From Cyclobacterium sp. 1_MG-2023 (GTDB taxonomy: Bacteria > Bacteroidota > Bacteroidia > Cytophagales > Cyclobacteriaceae): DNA of 64,000 nt. The position numbers were made by a program, and so were the translations under genes. A model generated the notes under the pieces. The model searched no databases, was not told where the DNA came from, and was given only the letters and a program-made list of their open reading frames with translations. Where the stretch lies: NCBI RefSeq assembly GCF_030546805.1, contig NZ_JAUOPC010000005.1, positions 389,756 through 453,755 on the forward strand, in the 5' to 3' direction. Shown here in pieces: positions 1 through 9,275 of the stretch (the first letter of the stretch is position 1; every line of letters begins with the position of its first letter).

Positions 1-3000
1 GTTGCAAAACTCAGCAGTGACGTAAACCAGTCTTCCGCAGTGATGGCAAAAATCACCGGTCAAGTGACAGATGAAAGTGGAGACCCCATTCCGGGAGCAA
101 CCATTTTGGTGGAAGGTACAAATAATGGAACTGCAACAGATCTTGATGGCAGTTACCAAATCGATGCGTCCGAGGGAGCAGTTCTTGTTTTTTCTTTTAT
201 CGGCTATAACAGCCAGAGGATCGAGATTGGAAATCAACAGACCATAAATATTGTGTTGGTGGAAGACGCCACCTCCCTCGATGAGGTTGTAGTGATCGGC
301 TACGGAACACAGAAGAAAGTAAATTTAACAGGAGCTGTTTCCTCAATTGATGTTGGAAAAGAAACGGAGACCCGACCCATTACTTCCTTATCATCTGGTC
401 TTTCAGGATTGGCCGCCGGCTTATATGTCAATCAAGGCAGCGGTCGACCGGGAAATGACGGAGCCACACTAAGAGTACGGGGACAAGGCACTCTCAACAA
501 TGCAAACCCACTTATAATTATTGATGGAGCTGTTGGAAACATGAATCACCTTAATCCGCAAGATGTTGAAAGCATATCCGTATTAAAAGATGCGGCTTCT
601 GCTGCAATCTATGGATCGAGAGCGGCAAATGGGGTGATATTAATCACTACCAAGCAAGGGGCAGCCGGAGAGTTTAAGGTAAATTACAACACCTTCTTCT
701 CATCTGCCCAGCCATCCAATGTAGTTGAGACCGTTTCCAATTATGCAGACTACATGGAGCTAATCAATGAAGGGTTTAAAAACTCTGATCCTAATGCAAA
801 TCCTATTTTCTCTCAGGAAAAAATAAACGAATGGCGTGAAAATGAGGGGGGTGATCCTTTGAAATACCCCAACACACAGTGGGTAGATGAGGTTTTTCAG
901 AAAAACATTGTACAAAACCACAACCTGTCGTTTTCCGGTGGAAGTGAGACAGTAAAGTTCTTTGGATCATTTGGTTACCTGGACAATCCGGGAATCATTG
1001 AGCGCTCAGGATATGAAAGGTATACTGCCAGGATCAATTTAGAGGCAGATTTAAAGCCTTGGCTGACCTTAGGTACCCAACTGAATGGAGTGGTGGCGAA
1101 TACCGATATTGGTACCAATCAAATTGGTTCGGTTTTTCAATATGCAGGAGCAAGCACTCCGGGAATGATCCTTCGTGCTCCTGATGGACGTTATGGAGGC
1201 CCAAACAATCCTGAAGATGACCCCCAAGCCAATAATGTGTTGCATAACCTAAACAGTCAAAGAGGTGATATTAAACACAACAAATTGAACTCCAGATTTT
1301 ATGGGAAATTACGACCTATCAAAGGATTGAGTATTGAAGGTTCCTTTAATTACACCTTCGACGATTATTTGGAATATTCTCAACCTGTTTTTAATAACAG
1401 ATGGGATTTTTATACCAATACCATTTCTAGAAATGCTGTAGGTAGAACTTCTGTAAGAAATCGAAACACAAAATATAACAATTATTTTATGGATGGTGTA
1501 GTTCGATATGAGGGAGAAGTTGCAAGCAAGCTGTCTTACAATCTTATGGTTGGGGCTAGTCAAGAACATTATACCTATTCATGGTTTCAAGCAAGCAAAT
1601 ACGATCTTATAGATCCGGCATTGAGTGTATTAGATGCTGCAACTTTGGATGCTGCTGCCAATGGCAATGCTGCTGAATATGCCATGCAATCCTACTTCGG
1701 AAGAATGAATCTATCTTGGGACGACAAATATTTATTTGAAGCCAATATTAGGCGAGATGGTACATCCAGATTCGCTAAAGGTACCAGAAGATGGGGTGTT
1801 TTCCCTTCCTTTTCTGCAGGATGGAGAATTTCTGAGGAAGATTTCTTTAATGCATCCTGGCTTCCTAATCTAAAAGTTAGGGCATCTTATGGTTCACTTG
1901 GAAACAATGCAGTAGGCAACTACGAATATCAAGCGGTTTACAATGCAGCCAATTATGTTTTAAATGACAACCTATTTGTAGGCTTTGCCCAAACTGCATT
2001 ATCCAATGCAGCATTGACTTGGGAAAGCACTTATATTTCAAACATTGGTTTAGATTTTGACCTGTTTGATTTCAAATTAGGGGGCTCTATTGAAGCATTC
2101 GATAAGGTTACCAAAAACATCCTGATCGATTTACCCGCGCCTCTAGTGGTAGGGAATGCCAGTATTCCTAAACAAAATGCTGCTGAGGTACAAAACCGAG
2201 GAATTGAACTCAACTTAAATTACCGCGACCAGGTAGGAGAATTCTCTTATAATATTGGAGGTAACTTTACTTTCGTAGACAACCGCGTAACCCGTTACAA
2301 AGGGGAGGAAAGAACAATCAACGGAAGCAACCTAATTCAGGAGGGATATGCAATCAATACACAATATATCTTGCTTACGGATCGATTGATTCAAACTCAG
2401 GAAGACCTGGATGTGGTTTCACAGATGATTGCAGATGCCCCTATTGATCCATCTACAGGAAATCAGAGAAATCCATTTGCAGCTTATGGAACCCCGACTT
2501 TGGGTGACTTTTTGTACGCAGACACGAACGATGATGGTATCATAAATGACGATGACCGGGTGACTGTGGGGCATGGAACAGCTCCTCGTGTTTCTTACGG
2601 CATCAACCTTGGCTTTAATTGGAAGGGCTTTGACTTTTCTGCCTTACTTCAAGGTACATCAGGACTTCACGCTGTTTGGCGAGACATCTATAACACCACT
2701 GGTGTAAGGTGGGGATACCAAATCAATCAGGAAATCGCTGAAGGAAGATGGTATGAAGGAAGAACCGATGCCACTTATCCAAGATTACTAAACTATGTAG
2801 ATTCAAGAAATCTCCGTGCTAGCGATTTCTGGTTGCAAAACAAGGCTTATATGCGATTGAAAAATGTTCAATTGGGGTATACGATTCCTAGAGAAATAAC
2901 GCAAAAATTTAAAGTTGAAACTTTAAGGGTCTATGGAAGCCTTGAGAATTACCTAACATTTACCCAGTACAAGGGATTTGATCCTGAAGTTAGCGGGACG

Positions 3001-3051
3001 CAGTACCCCACGCTTAAGCAGGCATTGTTAGGACTAAATATATCATTTTAA
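1..3051 (+). CDS. SusC/RagA-type TonB-linked outer membrane receptor, 5' end outside window
   Basis: Outer membrane TonB-dependent receptor that, with its SusD partner, imports oligosaccharides or other large nutrients. The frame is open from base 1, so the N-terminus (signal peptide and possibly an STN domain) lies outside the window; the GTG at 40 is not a credible start because it falls just before the first domain. Visible in order: a carboxypeptidase-regulatory-like domain (ITGQVTDESGDPIPGATI, about residues 18-95), a TonB-box-like stretch ending GYGTQKK, the plug (LRVRGQGTLNN, SISVLKDAASAAIYGSRAAN), then a long beta-barrel ending in the C-terminal Phe typical of outer membrane barrels (GLNISF). 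It is followed 14 nt later by susD on the same strand, so the pair is co-transcribed. The substrate cannot be read from sequence. Confidence 0.95.
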   Translation, partial: VAKLSSDVNQSSAVMAKITGQVTDESGDPIPGATILVEGTNNGTATDLDGSYQIDASEGAVLVFSFIGYNSQRIEIGNQQTINIVLVEDATSLDEVVVIGYGTQKKVNLTGAVSSIDVGKETETRPITSLSSGLSGLAAGLYVNQGSGRPGNDGATLRVRGQGTLNNANPLIIIDGAVGNMNHLNPQDVESISVLKDAASAAIYGSRAANGVILITTKQGAAGEFKVNYNTFFSSAQPSNVVETVSNYADYMELINEGFKNSDPNANPIFSQEKINEWRENEGGDPLKYPNTQWVDEVFQKNIVQNHNLSFSGGSETVKFFGSFGYLDNPGIIERSGYERYTARINLEADLKPWLTLGTQLNGVVANTDIGTNQIGSVFQYAGASTPGMILRAPDGRYGGPNNPEDDPQANNVLHNLNSQRGDIKHNKLNSRFYGKLRPIKGLSIEGSFNYTFDDYLEYSQPVFNNRWDFYTNTISRNAVGRTSVRNRNTKYNNYFMDGVVRYEGEVASKLSYNLMVGASQEHYTYSWFQASKYDLIDPALSVLDAATLDAAANGNAAEYAMQSYFGRMNLSWDDKYLFEANIRRDGTSRFAKGTRRWGVFPSFSAGWRISEEDFFNASWLPNLKVRASYGSLGNNAVGNYEYQAVYNAANYVLNDNLFVGFAQTALSNAALTWESTYISNIGLDFDLFDFKLGGSIEAFDKVTKNILIDLPAPLVVGNASIPKQNAAEVQNRGIELNLNYRDQVGEFSYNIGGNFTFVDNRVTRYKGEERTINGSNLIQEGYAINTQYILLTDRLIQTQEDLDVVSQMIADAPIDPSTGNQRNPFAAYGTPTLGDFLYADTNDDGIINDDDRVTVGHGTAPRVSYGINLGFNWKGFDFSALLQGTSGLHAVWRDIYNTTGVRWGYQINQEIAEGRWYEGRTDATYPRLLNYVDSRNLRASDFWLQNKAYMRLKNVQLGYTIPREITQKFKVETLRVYGSLENYLTFTQYKGFDPEVSGTQYPTLKQALLGLNISF

Positions 3052-3065
3052 AAATTCAGGAGAAG

Positions 3066-4766
3066 ATGAAAAATATATTGATTTTATTTTCGCTATTGAT
3101 CTTGGGCGGGTGTTATGAAATGGATACCCAGCCATTTGATAAGGTTAGTGCCGGAAGTTTTTGGAAAACTGAAGAACATGCATTACAAGGTATAATGGGG
3201 GTTTATGCAGACATGAAAGACCCATATCTTTTTGGGCTATATAACATGTTTGATAACGTCACTGACATTGCAATAGGTTATGATGGACAAGGACTTGGCA
3301 ATATAATTGATGGGAATTTTACCGATCGAACGAGCATAGTAGTTAATAGATGGAGACGTGGCTATGACGGAATCCAACGGGCTAACACAGTCATTAGAAA
3401 TGTAAGTGAAATGGAAATTTCCGAAGAGGTCAAATCCACAGTAATTGGGGAGGCTAAATTCTTAAGAGCATATTTCTATTTTTACCTATTAAACTTATTT
3501 GGTGGAGTGCCATTGTACGATGAAAGCGTTGATTTAAATAAAGATTTTAATCAACTCAAAGCTCCTAGAAGTACTGAGGAAGAAGTGAGAGCCTTTATTA
3601 TTGCAGATCTTGATGATGCGATCAACAATTTGCCTACCTCCTATCCACAGGAACATTACGGTCGTGCCACAAAAGGTGCTGCTACAGCACTTAGGGGAAA
3701 GGTCTATTTATTCAACAGTGAATGGGAAAAGGCCATTGAAGACCTTGAAGACGTAGTATATAATACCACCAACAATTATGGGTATAGCCTTCATGACAGC
3801 TACCCTGAATTGTTTACGCCGGTAGCTGATTCCAGCGATGAAATGATCTTTGCTATCCAAAATAAAGGTGGGGTAGGCTTTGCCTATGGCATGCGGCTGG
3901 CATTTTATCTTGGCACAAGATCAACATTCGGATCATGCTGGAACAATGGTATGCCAAGTACAACCTTAGCTGATATGTATGAAAACCTCGACGGATCTCC
4001 TTTTAGTTGGGAAGAGCATTTTCCGGGTTTTGATTCTGATAATTCCGTAAAGGAATCGGTATTTCTAGCTTCCCATAATGCAGGTGTTTTCACTTCTTTG
4101 CCCGACACGGCAAAATTGGGAGAAATTTATAGAAACCGTGATCCCCGATTGATGCAAAGTCTAGTGGTACCTTATTCTTGGCAGCTCGGATGGAATGCTA
4201 ATCAGCCTAGAAATATGCAGCTTGTTATCGCCACCGGTGTCAATGAGAATTTTGGTCAAATAAGAAACAATAGGGGATGGCAAACCTATGTTTGGAGAAA
4301 GTTTGTCCCGGAAGGAAACATGAACGGCGACCTTACCAACCGTGCACATACACCTATTAATTTCCCTATGATTCGATTGGCTGATGTTATATTAATGCTT
4401 GCAGAAGCTTATAATGAGACCAACGCATCGAATAAGGCGATAACAGAAATTAATAAAATCCGGGAACGTTCCGGAATGCCGGGGCTAAATTCAGGACACC
4501 CCTCACTGAATGTGTCTGGCACTGATGAAGTGCGAGAGCGAATCATTCATGAAAGAGCTGTTGAATTGGCCGGTGAAGGGCATCGTTATTTTGACCTTAA
4601 GCGCTGGGGCTTATTGGCTCAGTATTCTGATGGCGTTATTGAGCAGGGAGTAACCGGTTCCAATCTGTTTACCAGAGGATATCAGGATAGGCACCAAATT
4701 TGGCCTATTCCAGCTCAGGAAATTGAAATCAATCCTAGTTTGAGTCAAAACCCTGGTTGGGAATAA
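3066..4766 (+). CDS. SusD/RagB-type nutrient-binding outer membrane lipoprotein
   Basis: Surface lipoprotein that caps the SusC barrel and binds the substrate. The 566 aa protein starts with a lipoprotein leader whose lipobox is LGGC (Cys about residue 16). It shows the usual RagB/SusD features: an early stretch with W-K near residues 32-35, helical TPR-like segments (FLRAYFYFYLLNLFGG), the late conserved region (RLADVILMLAEAYNE, INKIRERSGMPGL, ERAVELAGEGHRYFDLKRWG), and the family C-terminus (INPSLSQNPGW). The ATG at 3066 is preceded by an AGGAG-like ribosome binding site. It partners the SusC just upstream and is closed by a terminator 21 nt downstream. Confidence 0.95.
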   Translation: MKNILILFSLLILGGCYEMDTQPFDKVSAGSFWKTEEHALQGIMGVYADMKDPYLFGLYNMFDNVTDIAIGYDGQGLGNIIDGNFTDRTSIVVNRWRRGYDGIQRANTVIRNVSEMEISEEVKSTVIGEAKFLRAYFYFYLLNLFGGVPLYDESVDLNKDFNQLKAPRSTEEEVRAFIIADLDDAINNLPTSYPQEHYGRATKGAATALRGKVYLFNSEWEKAIEDLEDVVYNTTNNYGYSLHDSYPELFTPVADSSDEMIFAIQNKGGVGFAYGMRLAFYLGTRSTFGSCWNNGMPSTTLADMYENLDGSPFSWEEHFPGFDSDNSVKESVFLASHNAGVFTSLPDTAKLGEIYRNRDPRLMQSLVVPYSWQLGWNANQPRNMQLVIATGVNENFGQIRNNRGWQTYVWRKFVPEGNMNGDLTNRAHTPINFPMIRLADVILMLAEAYNETNASNKAITEINKIRERSGMPGLNSGHPSLNVSGTDEVRERIIHERAVELAGEGHRYFDLKRWGLLAQYSDGVIEQGVTGSNLFTRGYQDRHQIWPIPAQEIEINPSLSQNPGWE

Positions 4767-4787
4767 TCCAATTACAATAACATCTAG

Positions 4788-4832
4788 ACCCGGCATGCCA
4801 TTATATAAAAGGTATGCCGGGTTTATTTTTTC
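4788..4832 (+). terminator. Rho-independent terminator of the susCD pair
   Basis: A 12-bp stem (4788-4799 with 4811-4822, one G-T wobble) with an 11-nt AT-rich loop is followed directly by a T-rich tract to 4832. It lies 21 nt after the susD stop codon, which fits termination of the susCD transcript. Confidence 0.85.
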
Positions 4833-4946
4833 TAGCAATTCAATAATTATTGGTCAAAGCCGGTTTGTGGTGAGAGCTAACCAAATTTGTTGTCAGAATG
4901 GCACCTTTCCCAATCCGATATTTTTGAGGTGGGCAAATACCTTACT

Positions 4947-4977
4947 GGTCTAAGTTACGCTTCGCTAAACTTAGACC
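4947..4977. repeat. Palindromic hairpin in intergenic region
   Basis: A perfect 10-bp inverted repeat (GGTCTAAGTT at 4947-4956 and AACTTAGACC at 4968-4977) encloses an 11-nt loop, acgcttcgcta. No T-tract follows. It sits in the 4833-5436 gene-free stretch next to a REP-like repeat, so it may be another palindromic mobile repeat rather than a terminator. No second copy was seen in the window. Confidence 0.5.
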
Positions 4978-5189
4978 CGAAATGCCGAAAGTTTCCAACT
5001 TTCAATAAATAGCCTTGCATTTTTCCAAATCAATTTGATTAACGATTACTCTTCAACCAATAAGAATACCGCAATCCTATATCTCCCGACTTTATCCGAA
5101 ATTTTGAGAAGAAATGGGTCTTTTACAAATATACCTTAAACCTAGATTTTTGGCTTAATTAATCCTTATCACCTAAATTGGAGAATTTT

Positions 5190-5258
5190 GGGCTAAAGCC
5201 CCTCATAACACCGTATTCCTTTCCGATCCCCCAGCTAAAGCTGGGGGCTATTGATTTT
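5190..5258. repeat. REP-like palindromic repeat, copy 1 (upstream of RAYT)
   Basis: A roughly 69-bp unit that begins gggctaaagcccctcataac and contains a perfect hairpin CCCCCAGCT-aa-AGCTGGGGG at 5228-5247. A nearly identical copy is at 8273-8341 (one difference in the hairpin loop, taaa versus tgaa) and a decayed copy at 5879-5945. The intact and decayed copies bracket the transposase gene at 5437-5874. This is the layout of REP sequences mobilised by REP-associated tyrosine transposases. The rest of the 4833-5436 gap holds the 4947-4977 hairpin and otherwise AT-rich sequence with no recognisable gene. Confidence 0.75.
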
Positions 5259-5436
5259 AGGGTTTAATTCAGAGGGTATTACTTTTTATTCGGCTTTATT
5301 CGAATTATTATCTCAATTACGATAATACCAAAGTAAGCATCTAAAATACAGCCATTTATTCAGTCAATTCTCCCTAGAAGATATTATAGTTGTAAAGGAT
5401 TCATTAAATTATAACTTGAACCAATCAGATTTACCC

Positions 5437-5874
5437 ATGCCATTTGTAAAGGTCTATTTTCATTACGTTTGGAGCACCAAAAATCGAGATCCATTTTTAA
5501 ACTCCAAAGAACTAAGATCTAAGGTTTGGAACCACATTAGAGATAATTCTAAAAAGAATTGGATCTTTATCGATCACATAAATGGATACTCGGAACATTG
5601 TCATTGCTTAATTTCTCTTGGAGTTGATCAAACCATTCAAAAAGTGGCACAATTGATTAAAGGAGAATCTTCTTTTTGGATTATCAAAAACAAACTTACC
5701 CTAAATAAATTTGAATGGCAGGATGAATACTTAGCTGCATCTGTATCGGAATCCGGTGTAAAAAAGGTTAGGGAGTATATAAAAAACCAAGAGACGCATC
5801 ATAAACACAAAACATTTAAAGAGGAATATTTAGCCCTTATTAAAAATTATAATTTTGATGAAATAAAGAAGTAA
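5437..5874 (+). CDS. REP-associated tyrosine transposase (RAYT, Y1/IS200-like)
   Basis: HUH-superfamily single-strand DNA transposase of the Y1 type; members excise and join REP-type hairpins through one catalytic tyrosine. The 145 aa product (from ATG 5437) opens with the family signature strand VYFHYVWSTKNR, carries the metal-binding motif HCH at residues 54-56 (context SEHCHCLISL) and the candidate nucleophile Tyr114 in VREYIKNQETHHK. Length is normal for the family. A longer TTG start at 5416 exists, but the ATG matches where family members begin. It is flanked by palindromic repeats at 5190-5258 and 5879-5945, with another copy at 8273-8341. No IS200-type second ORF (TnpB) is present. 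Activity is untested, but the frame is intact and the motifs are complete. Confidence 0.88.
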   Translation: MPFVKVYFHYVWSTKNRDPFLNSKELRSKVWNHIRDNSKKNWIFIDHINGYSEHCHCLISLGVDQTIQKVAQLIKGESSFWIIKNKLTLNKFEWQDEYLAASVSESGVKKVREYIKNQETHHKHKTFKEEYLALIKNYNFDEIKK

Positions 5875-5878
5875 AATT

Positions 5879-5945
5879 GGGCCAGAGCCTCTAATTACAA
5901 TATTCCTTTCCAATCTCCAACCTGAAGTTGTAGGCTAATGTTTTG
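5879..5945. repeat. REP-like repeat, degenerate copy (downstream of RAYT)
   Basis: Beginning 5 nt after the transposase stop, this stretch aligns along its whole length with the copy at 5190-5258: gggccagagcctctaat versus gggctaaagcccctcat, then attcctttccaatct versus attcctttccgatcc. The hairpin is decayed to a CAAC/GTTG core. It is read as a mutated member of the same repeat family. Confidence 0.65.
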
Positions 5946-6069
5946 AGATTATCAAACGGTTGAAATTCTTGGGCCATTATTTCATATTTAAGCCATACCT
6001 TATTTATTTAATAAACGAAATACCTCTATAGCCAATTAATAATAGAGTTGTGAATGTTTTTCACCCTTA

Positions 6070-6585
6070 TTAAAACCTATAACCCATACCTATTGCCCGA
6101 CGATTTATAATGTTATGATCAGTTTTATCAGCATTAAATAAATTCCCTCCCATTCCAAATAAAACCTCAAAAGTAACGCTACTTTTAACAACCCATTTGT
6201 ATCCTATACTTAAACCAAGTGATAAATCTATTACATCAGGGCCTCCATTAACAGTTAGATCACCATTAATATCAGTTAATTGCTTACCATCCGTTGAGCC
6301 TAAGGTCGCAAATCCTTCAGTAAAAAAACCTGATGCATATTTTTTACCAAAATATCTCCTATAAAATGGGGATACTTGAAAATTCACATCTTCATCGTAT
6401 TTTTGACTAAATGAATACAAGCCAGTTATTCCAAAAGATGACTTTTTATTTATATTTCTTTCATAGGTTCCCTCAAACAACCCAATTGTTGTAAAATAGA
6501 TGTTATTTTTAACTTCATCTTTATTTTGTCCATTTACAATAAAATATTGAAACAGCATAACTATTATTAGAAATGATTTTTTCAT
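6070..6585 (-). CDS. Secreted outer-membrane-type protein, DUF3575-like
   Basis: The 171 aa protein has a clear N-terminal signal peptide (MKKSFLIIVMLFQYFIVNGQ, cleavage after the NGQ region). The mature part alternates polar and hydrophobic residues, with aromatic-rich strands such as SPFYRRYFGKKY and SLGLSIGYKWVV, and ends RAIGMGYRF, consistent with a small outer membrane beta-barrel. The layout resembles DUF3575 proteins of Bacteroidota, whose function is unknown. It stands alone between the RAYT region and the DUF4386-like gene, 55 nt from the latter on the same strand. The barrel fold is inferred, not demonstrated. Confidence 0.7.
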   Translation of the reverse strand: MKKSFLIIVMLFQYFIVNGQNKDEVKNNIYFTTIGLFEGTYERNINKKSSFGITGLYSFSQKYDEDVNFQVSPFYRRYFGKKYASGFFTEGFATLGSTDGKQLTDINGDLTVNGGPDVIDLSLGLSIGYKWVVKSSVTFEVLFGMGGNLFNADKTDHNIINRRAIGMGYRF

Positions 6586-6640
6586 GGCTTATAAATTATA
6601 GATAATTATATACAAATTTTAACTTTACTTAATTTATTGT

Positions 6641-7303
6641 TTATGTATACTTGAGTCCTTTCTTTATAAGCCAAATAGCTAAAATAATTTCTTGAATTAA
6701 AAGAGGAAATGCTATCATTATATATTCAATTGACACAACCTCAATGAGTTGAAATAAAATTAAAAATCCACCTATCATTATTAATATATTTCCTGACAGC
6801 CCCCATATTGATAGCCATATAGGAATGTTTTTTTCAATATAAAGAATAGTGTATAAAAGTAAGTTCCCCATTCCTGTCGCCACAATCACTCCTAAATGGT
6901 TAATCAGATCTCTAACGTTCTTTAATATCCCACCAACCGTTTCATAAAAAATTAAATTACCATTTATTCCTGTTACATATTTTTCACTTAAAAAAATAAA
7001 TGTAGGCAATAATATAATCCCTAATAACTGAAAAGATCCGGCCATAAATCGAAACCCAATAAAGCCAACAGAAAGAATTTTTTGATTTTGTTTAAGGAGA
7101 GGGTACAGTATTAAAGAGAAACCAATAAATATAGGAACAAGAAGAAACTGGAAAAGCGCTGAAATTAAAATTTTATTTTTATTAAAATAAACAATTTCAA
7201 GATATTTTTCACTTTCTATAGCGGGGGTAACGCTTAGAATACCAACAATAATTCCAATAAAAATAAGCGTTCCGGCTATTTTTGATGTTTGTTTAATTTC
7301 CAT
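6641..7303 (-). CDS. Multi-pass membrane protein, DUF4386 family
   Basis: This protein of about 220 aa has six predicted membrane segments spread along its length (AGTLIFIGIIVGILSV, ISALFQFLLVPIFIGFSLIL, LLGIILLPTFIFL, HLGVIVATGMGNLLLYTIL, SIWGLSGNILIMIGGFLILF, MIAFPLLIQEIILAIWLI). The order of elements, including GFRFMAGSFQLLG and the central GGILKNVRDLINHLGVIVA, matches DUF4386, a family of unknown function. A TTG codon at 7312 would add three residues; the ATG at 7303 is preferred. A TACTTTTG box (TAnnTTTG-type -7 element) lies only a few bases upstream, suggesting a very short or absent leader. Confidence 0.75.
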   Translation of the reverse strand: MEIKQTSKIAGTLIFIGIIVGILSVTPAIESEKYLEIVYFNKNKILISALFQFLLVPIFIGFSLILYPLLKQNQKILSVGFIGFRFMAGSFQLLGIILLPTFIFLSEKYVTGINGNLIFYETVGGILKNVRDLINHLGVIVATGMGNLLLYTILYIEKNIPIWLSIWGLSGNILIMIGGFLILFQLIEVVSIEYIMIAFPLLIQEIILAIWLIKKGLKYT

Positions 7304-7357
7304 ATACTGCAAAAGTAAATGGATAAACCTGTCACTTCATTGACTAAAGTTAAGAAA

Positions 7358-7933
7358 TTATTTATTGCTAATTATTCTCTTTCTAATTCTGCTTAACGAC
7401 TCTGGTTTAACTCCTAAATAACTAGCAATCTGGTGTTGAGGAACACGCTGGACTAGTTCAGGTCTGGTTTTCAACATATTCAGGTATCTTTCCTCTGGAT
7501 TAGAAGTTTTAAATTTAGCAAAGGAGTCTTGATTTTTAGCCATAATAATTTCAGCGATTACTCTGGATAAAGAATCTAATTGTGGATGTTTTTGAAATGT
7601 TTCTTTTTCTAATTCAGGATTACCTACACTAACGATGACATTTTCCATACATTCAAAATAATAATTTGATGGGGTAGCCTTACCATAGTTAGATGGTGTA
7701 ACCACTTGCTCCTCCGTATAAAATTCAATCGTTTTTTCTTCACCATTTTCAATAATATAGCTTCTTATGCAACCTTTTAATAAAAAATAGCATTCAGTTG
7801 AAATTTCTCCTTCACTAAGTAGGGTTGTCCCCTTTCCAAAGCTCTTAATAAAAGTATTTTCTTTAATAGCATTTTCTAACTCCCTAGTGATTGTAGTATA
7901 TTTTGAAAGGTATTTTAATATTTCATTTTTCAC
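7358..7933 (-). CDS. Crp/Fnr-family transcriptional regulator
   Basis: DNA-binding regulator with an N-terminal cyclic-nucleotide-binding-like domain (FGKGTTLLSEGEISTECYFLLKGCIRSY) and a C-terminal helix-turn-helix (RVPQHQIASYLGVKPESLSRIRKR). This is the short, about 190 aa Bacteroidota subtype that usually controls nearby transport or stress genes and generally lacks proven cAMP binding. The frame is open to an ATG at 8083, but the first 50 residues from there look like translated AT-rich spacer. A GTG at 7933 gives M-KNEILKYLSKYTT, where family members start, so it is chosen here with moderate certainty. It lies 54 nt upstream of the DUF4386-like gene on the same strand and may control it. 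Confidence 0.85.
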   Translation of the reverse strand: MKNEILKYLSKYTTITRELENAIKENTFIKSFGKGTTLLSEGEISTECYFLLKGCIRSYIIENGEEKTIEFYTEEQVVTPSNYGKATPSNYYFECMENVIVSVGNPELEKETFQKHPQLDSLSRVIAEIIMAKNQDSFAKFKTSNPEERYLNMLKTRPELVQRVPQHQIASYLGVKPESLSRIRKRIISNK

Positions 7934-8272
7934 GGATAAATCAATTTTGAGTAGGGTGTTATAACATTTTCCAATCAATATTTTAGCAAATGAGTTGCAA
8001 AAATCCTGATTATTTAACTCGTATCTAAGCTTAAATCTTTTTGTCAATTTAAGCATTTCGAAGAAAAACTTAACCGAAAACAAAACAAAAATATCTTTTA
8101 ATATATTAAAACCAGCATCTCAGGTTTATGGCTTAAAGCTTGTTAAAGTTCTCTACAGATGATTATTTGGGCTAAAGCCAAAATTTGGATGCGGTAATGG
8201 CGCCTCTTGGAAATCCTCAAAATTTGGAGGTGAACAAATTAAATGTTTATTAGCGCTATCGGGTATATATTT

Positions 8273-8341
8273 GGGCTAAAGCCCCTCATAACACCGTATT
8301 CCTTTCCGATCCCCCAGCTGAAGCTGGGGGCTATTGATTTG
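8273..8341. repeat. REP-like palindromic repeat, copy 2
   Basis: Almost base-for-base copy of 5190-5258, from gggctaaagcccctcataac through the hairpin CCCCCAGCTgaAGCTGGGGG to ctattgattt. A short extra piece, tttgggctaaagcc, occurs at 8166-8179. The copy is 2.4 kb from the RAYT gene and close to the 3' end of the AraC gene at 8363. The gap 7934-8362 holds nothing else recognisable. Confidence 0.75.
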
Positions 8342-8362
8342 GAGAATCGCTTTTTTTGAAAT

Positions 8363-9274
8363 TTAATTCATCTTGAATTTTTCCCTGTATTCGGTAGGGC
8401 TTATTCCTTCTTTCTTCTTGAAGAGCCTTGAAAAATAAGGAGGGTATTCAAAACCCAATTCATAGGCCACTTCAGCAACCGTTTTGTTAGGATTCAATAA
8501 TATATTCTTGGCCTCATCAATCAGGTACAATTGTAAATGTTCTGTTGATGTTTTTCCTGTTTCCTTTTTGAGGGTATCACTTAAGTAACGCTGGGAAACC
8601 GACAGGTTCTCTGCAATCAGCTCAATGCTGGGAATTCCATTTTCTTGCAATTGCCCCGAATCAAAATAGTTTTCCAACTCTAGATTAAACTGCTCCAATA
8701 GATCATTTGAAAGCGCCTTCCGATTGATAAACTGTCTTTCATAAAACCGATTGGCATACTTCAATAGGGTACTCAGCTGTGAAACAATAATTTCCTTGCT
8801 AAATTCATCCTGATTGTTCTGGTATTCCAGGTCAATATTCTCCACTATTGATTCAATCTGCTTTTCTTCTCGAGGAGAAAGGTGAAGTGCCTCATTGACC
8901 GAGTAGGAGAAAAATCCATACTTTTTAATTTGATGGGCCAACTCCGTTCCCTTGATAAAATCTTCATGGAAGTTGATAGAAAACCCCTTTTGCTCAAATA
9001 CAACACTACTATCCCACTGCAAAACCTGCCTGGGGGCGATGAAAAACAAAGCTCCATTGGTGAAGTCATATTTGGTTCGCCCATAATTTAAATCCCCTTT
9101 CACAATTTTTTTGAAGCTAATGGTGTAGCAATCGTTGGTGATGGGTGGTGAACTCTCTTTTGGGCAAGGTAAAAACCCATCTCCTATGGCAGAGAACACA
9201 CTTAGCATGGGATGCTCCGGACGAGGAAGCTCCAGGTATTCCAAATAAGCCGATAATGTCTTAAAATGTTGCAT
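8363..9274 (-). CDS. AraC-family transcriptional regulator
   Basis: The 303 aa regulator has an N-terminal cupin-like sensing region (residues about 40-130, with YTISFKKIVKG and GALFFIAPRQVLQW) and a C-terminal AraC/XylS double helix-turn-helix (NLSVSQRYLSDTLKKETG, then NPNKTVAEVAYELGFEYPPYFSRLFKKKEG). The second helix-turn-helix signature is complete. It is separated by a single base from the upstream membrane-protein gene (9276-9788) on the same strand, so the two are very likely one transcript. The regulated target is not evident; the partner membrane protein is the best guess. Confidence 0.93.
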   Translation of the reverse strand: MQHFKTLSAYLEYLELPRPEHPMLSVFSAIGDGFLPCPKESSPPITNDCYTISFKKIVKGDLNYGRTKYDFTNGALFFIAPRQVLQWDSSVVFEQKGFSINFHEDFIKGTELAHQIKKYGFFSYSVNEALHLSPREEKQIESIVENIDLEYQNNQDEFSKEIIVSQLSTLLKYANRFYERQFINRKALSNDLLEQFNLELENYFDSGQLQENGIPSIELIAENLSVSQRYLSDTLKKETGKTSTEHLQLYLIDEAKNILLNPNKTVAEVAYELGFEYPPYFSRLFKKKEGISPTEYREKFKMN

Positions 9275-9275
9275 C

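Noticed and set aside
40..3051. GTG at 40 as the real start of the first SusC
   Set aside because: The frame is open to base 1 and the residues before the GTG look like the run-in to the carboxypeptidase-regulatory domain; the gene is simply cut by the window edge.
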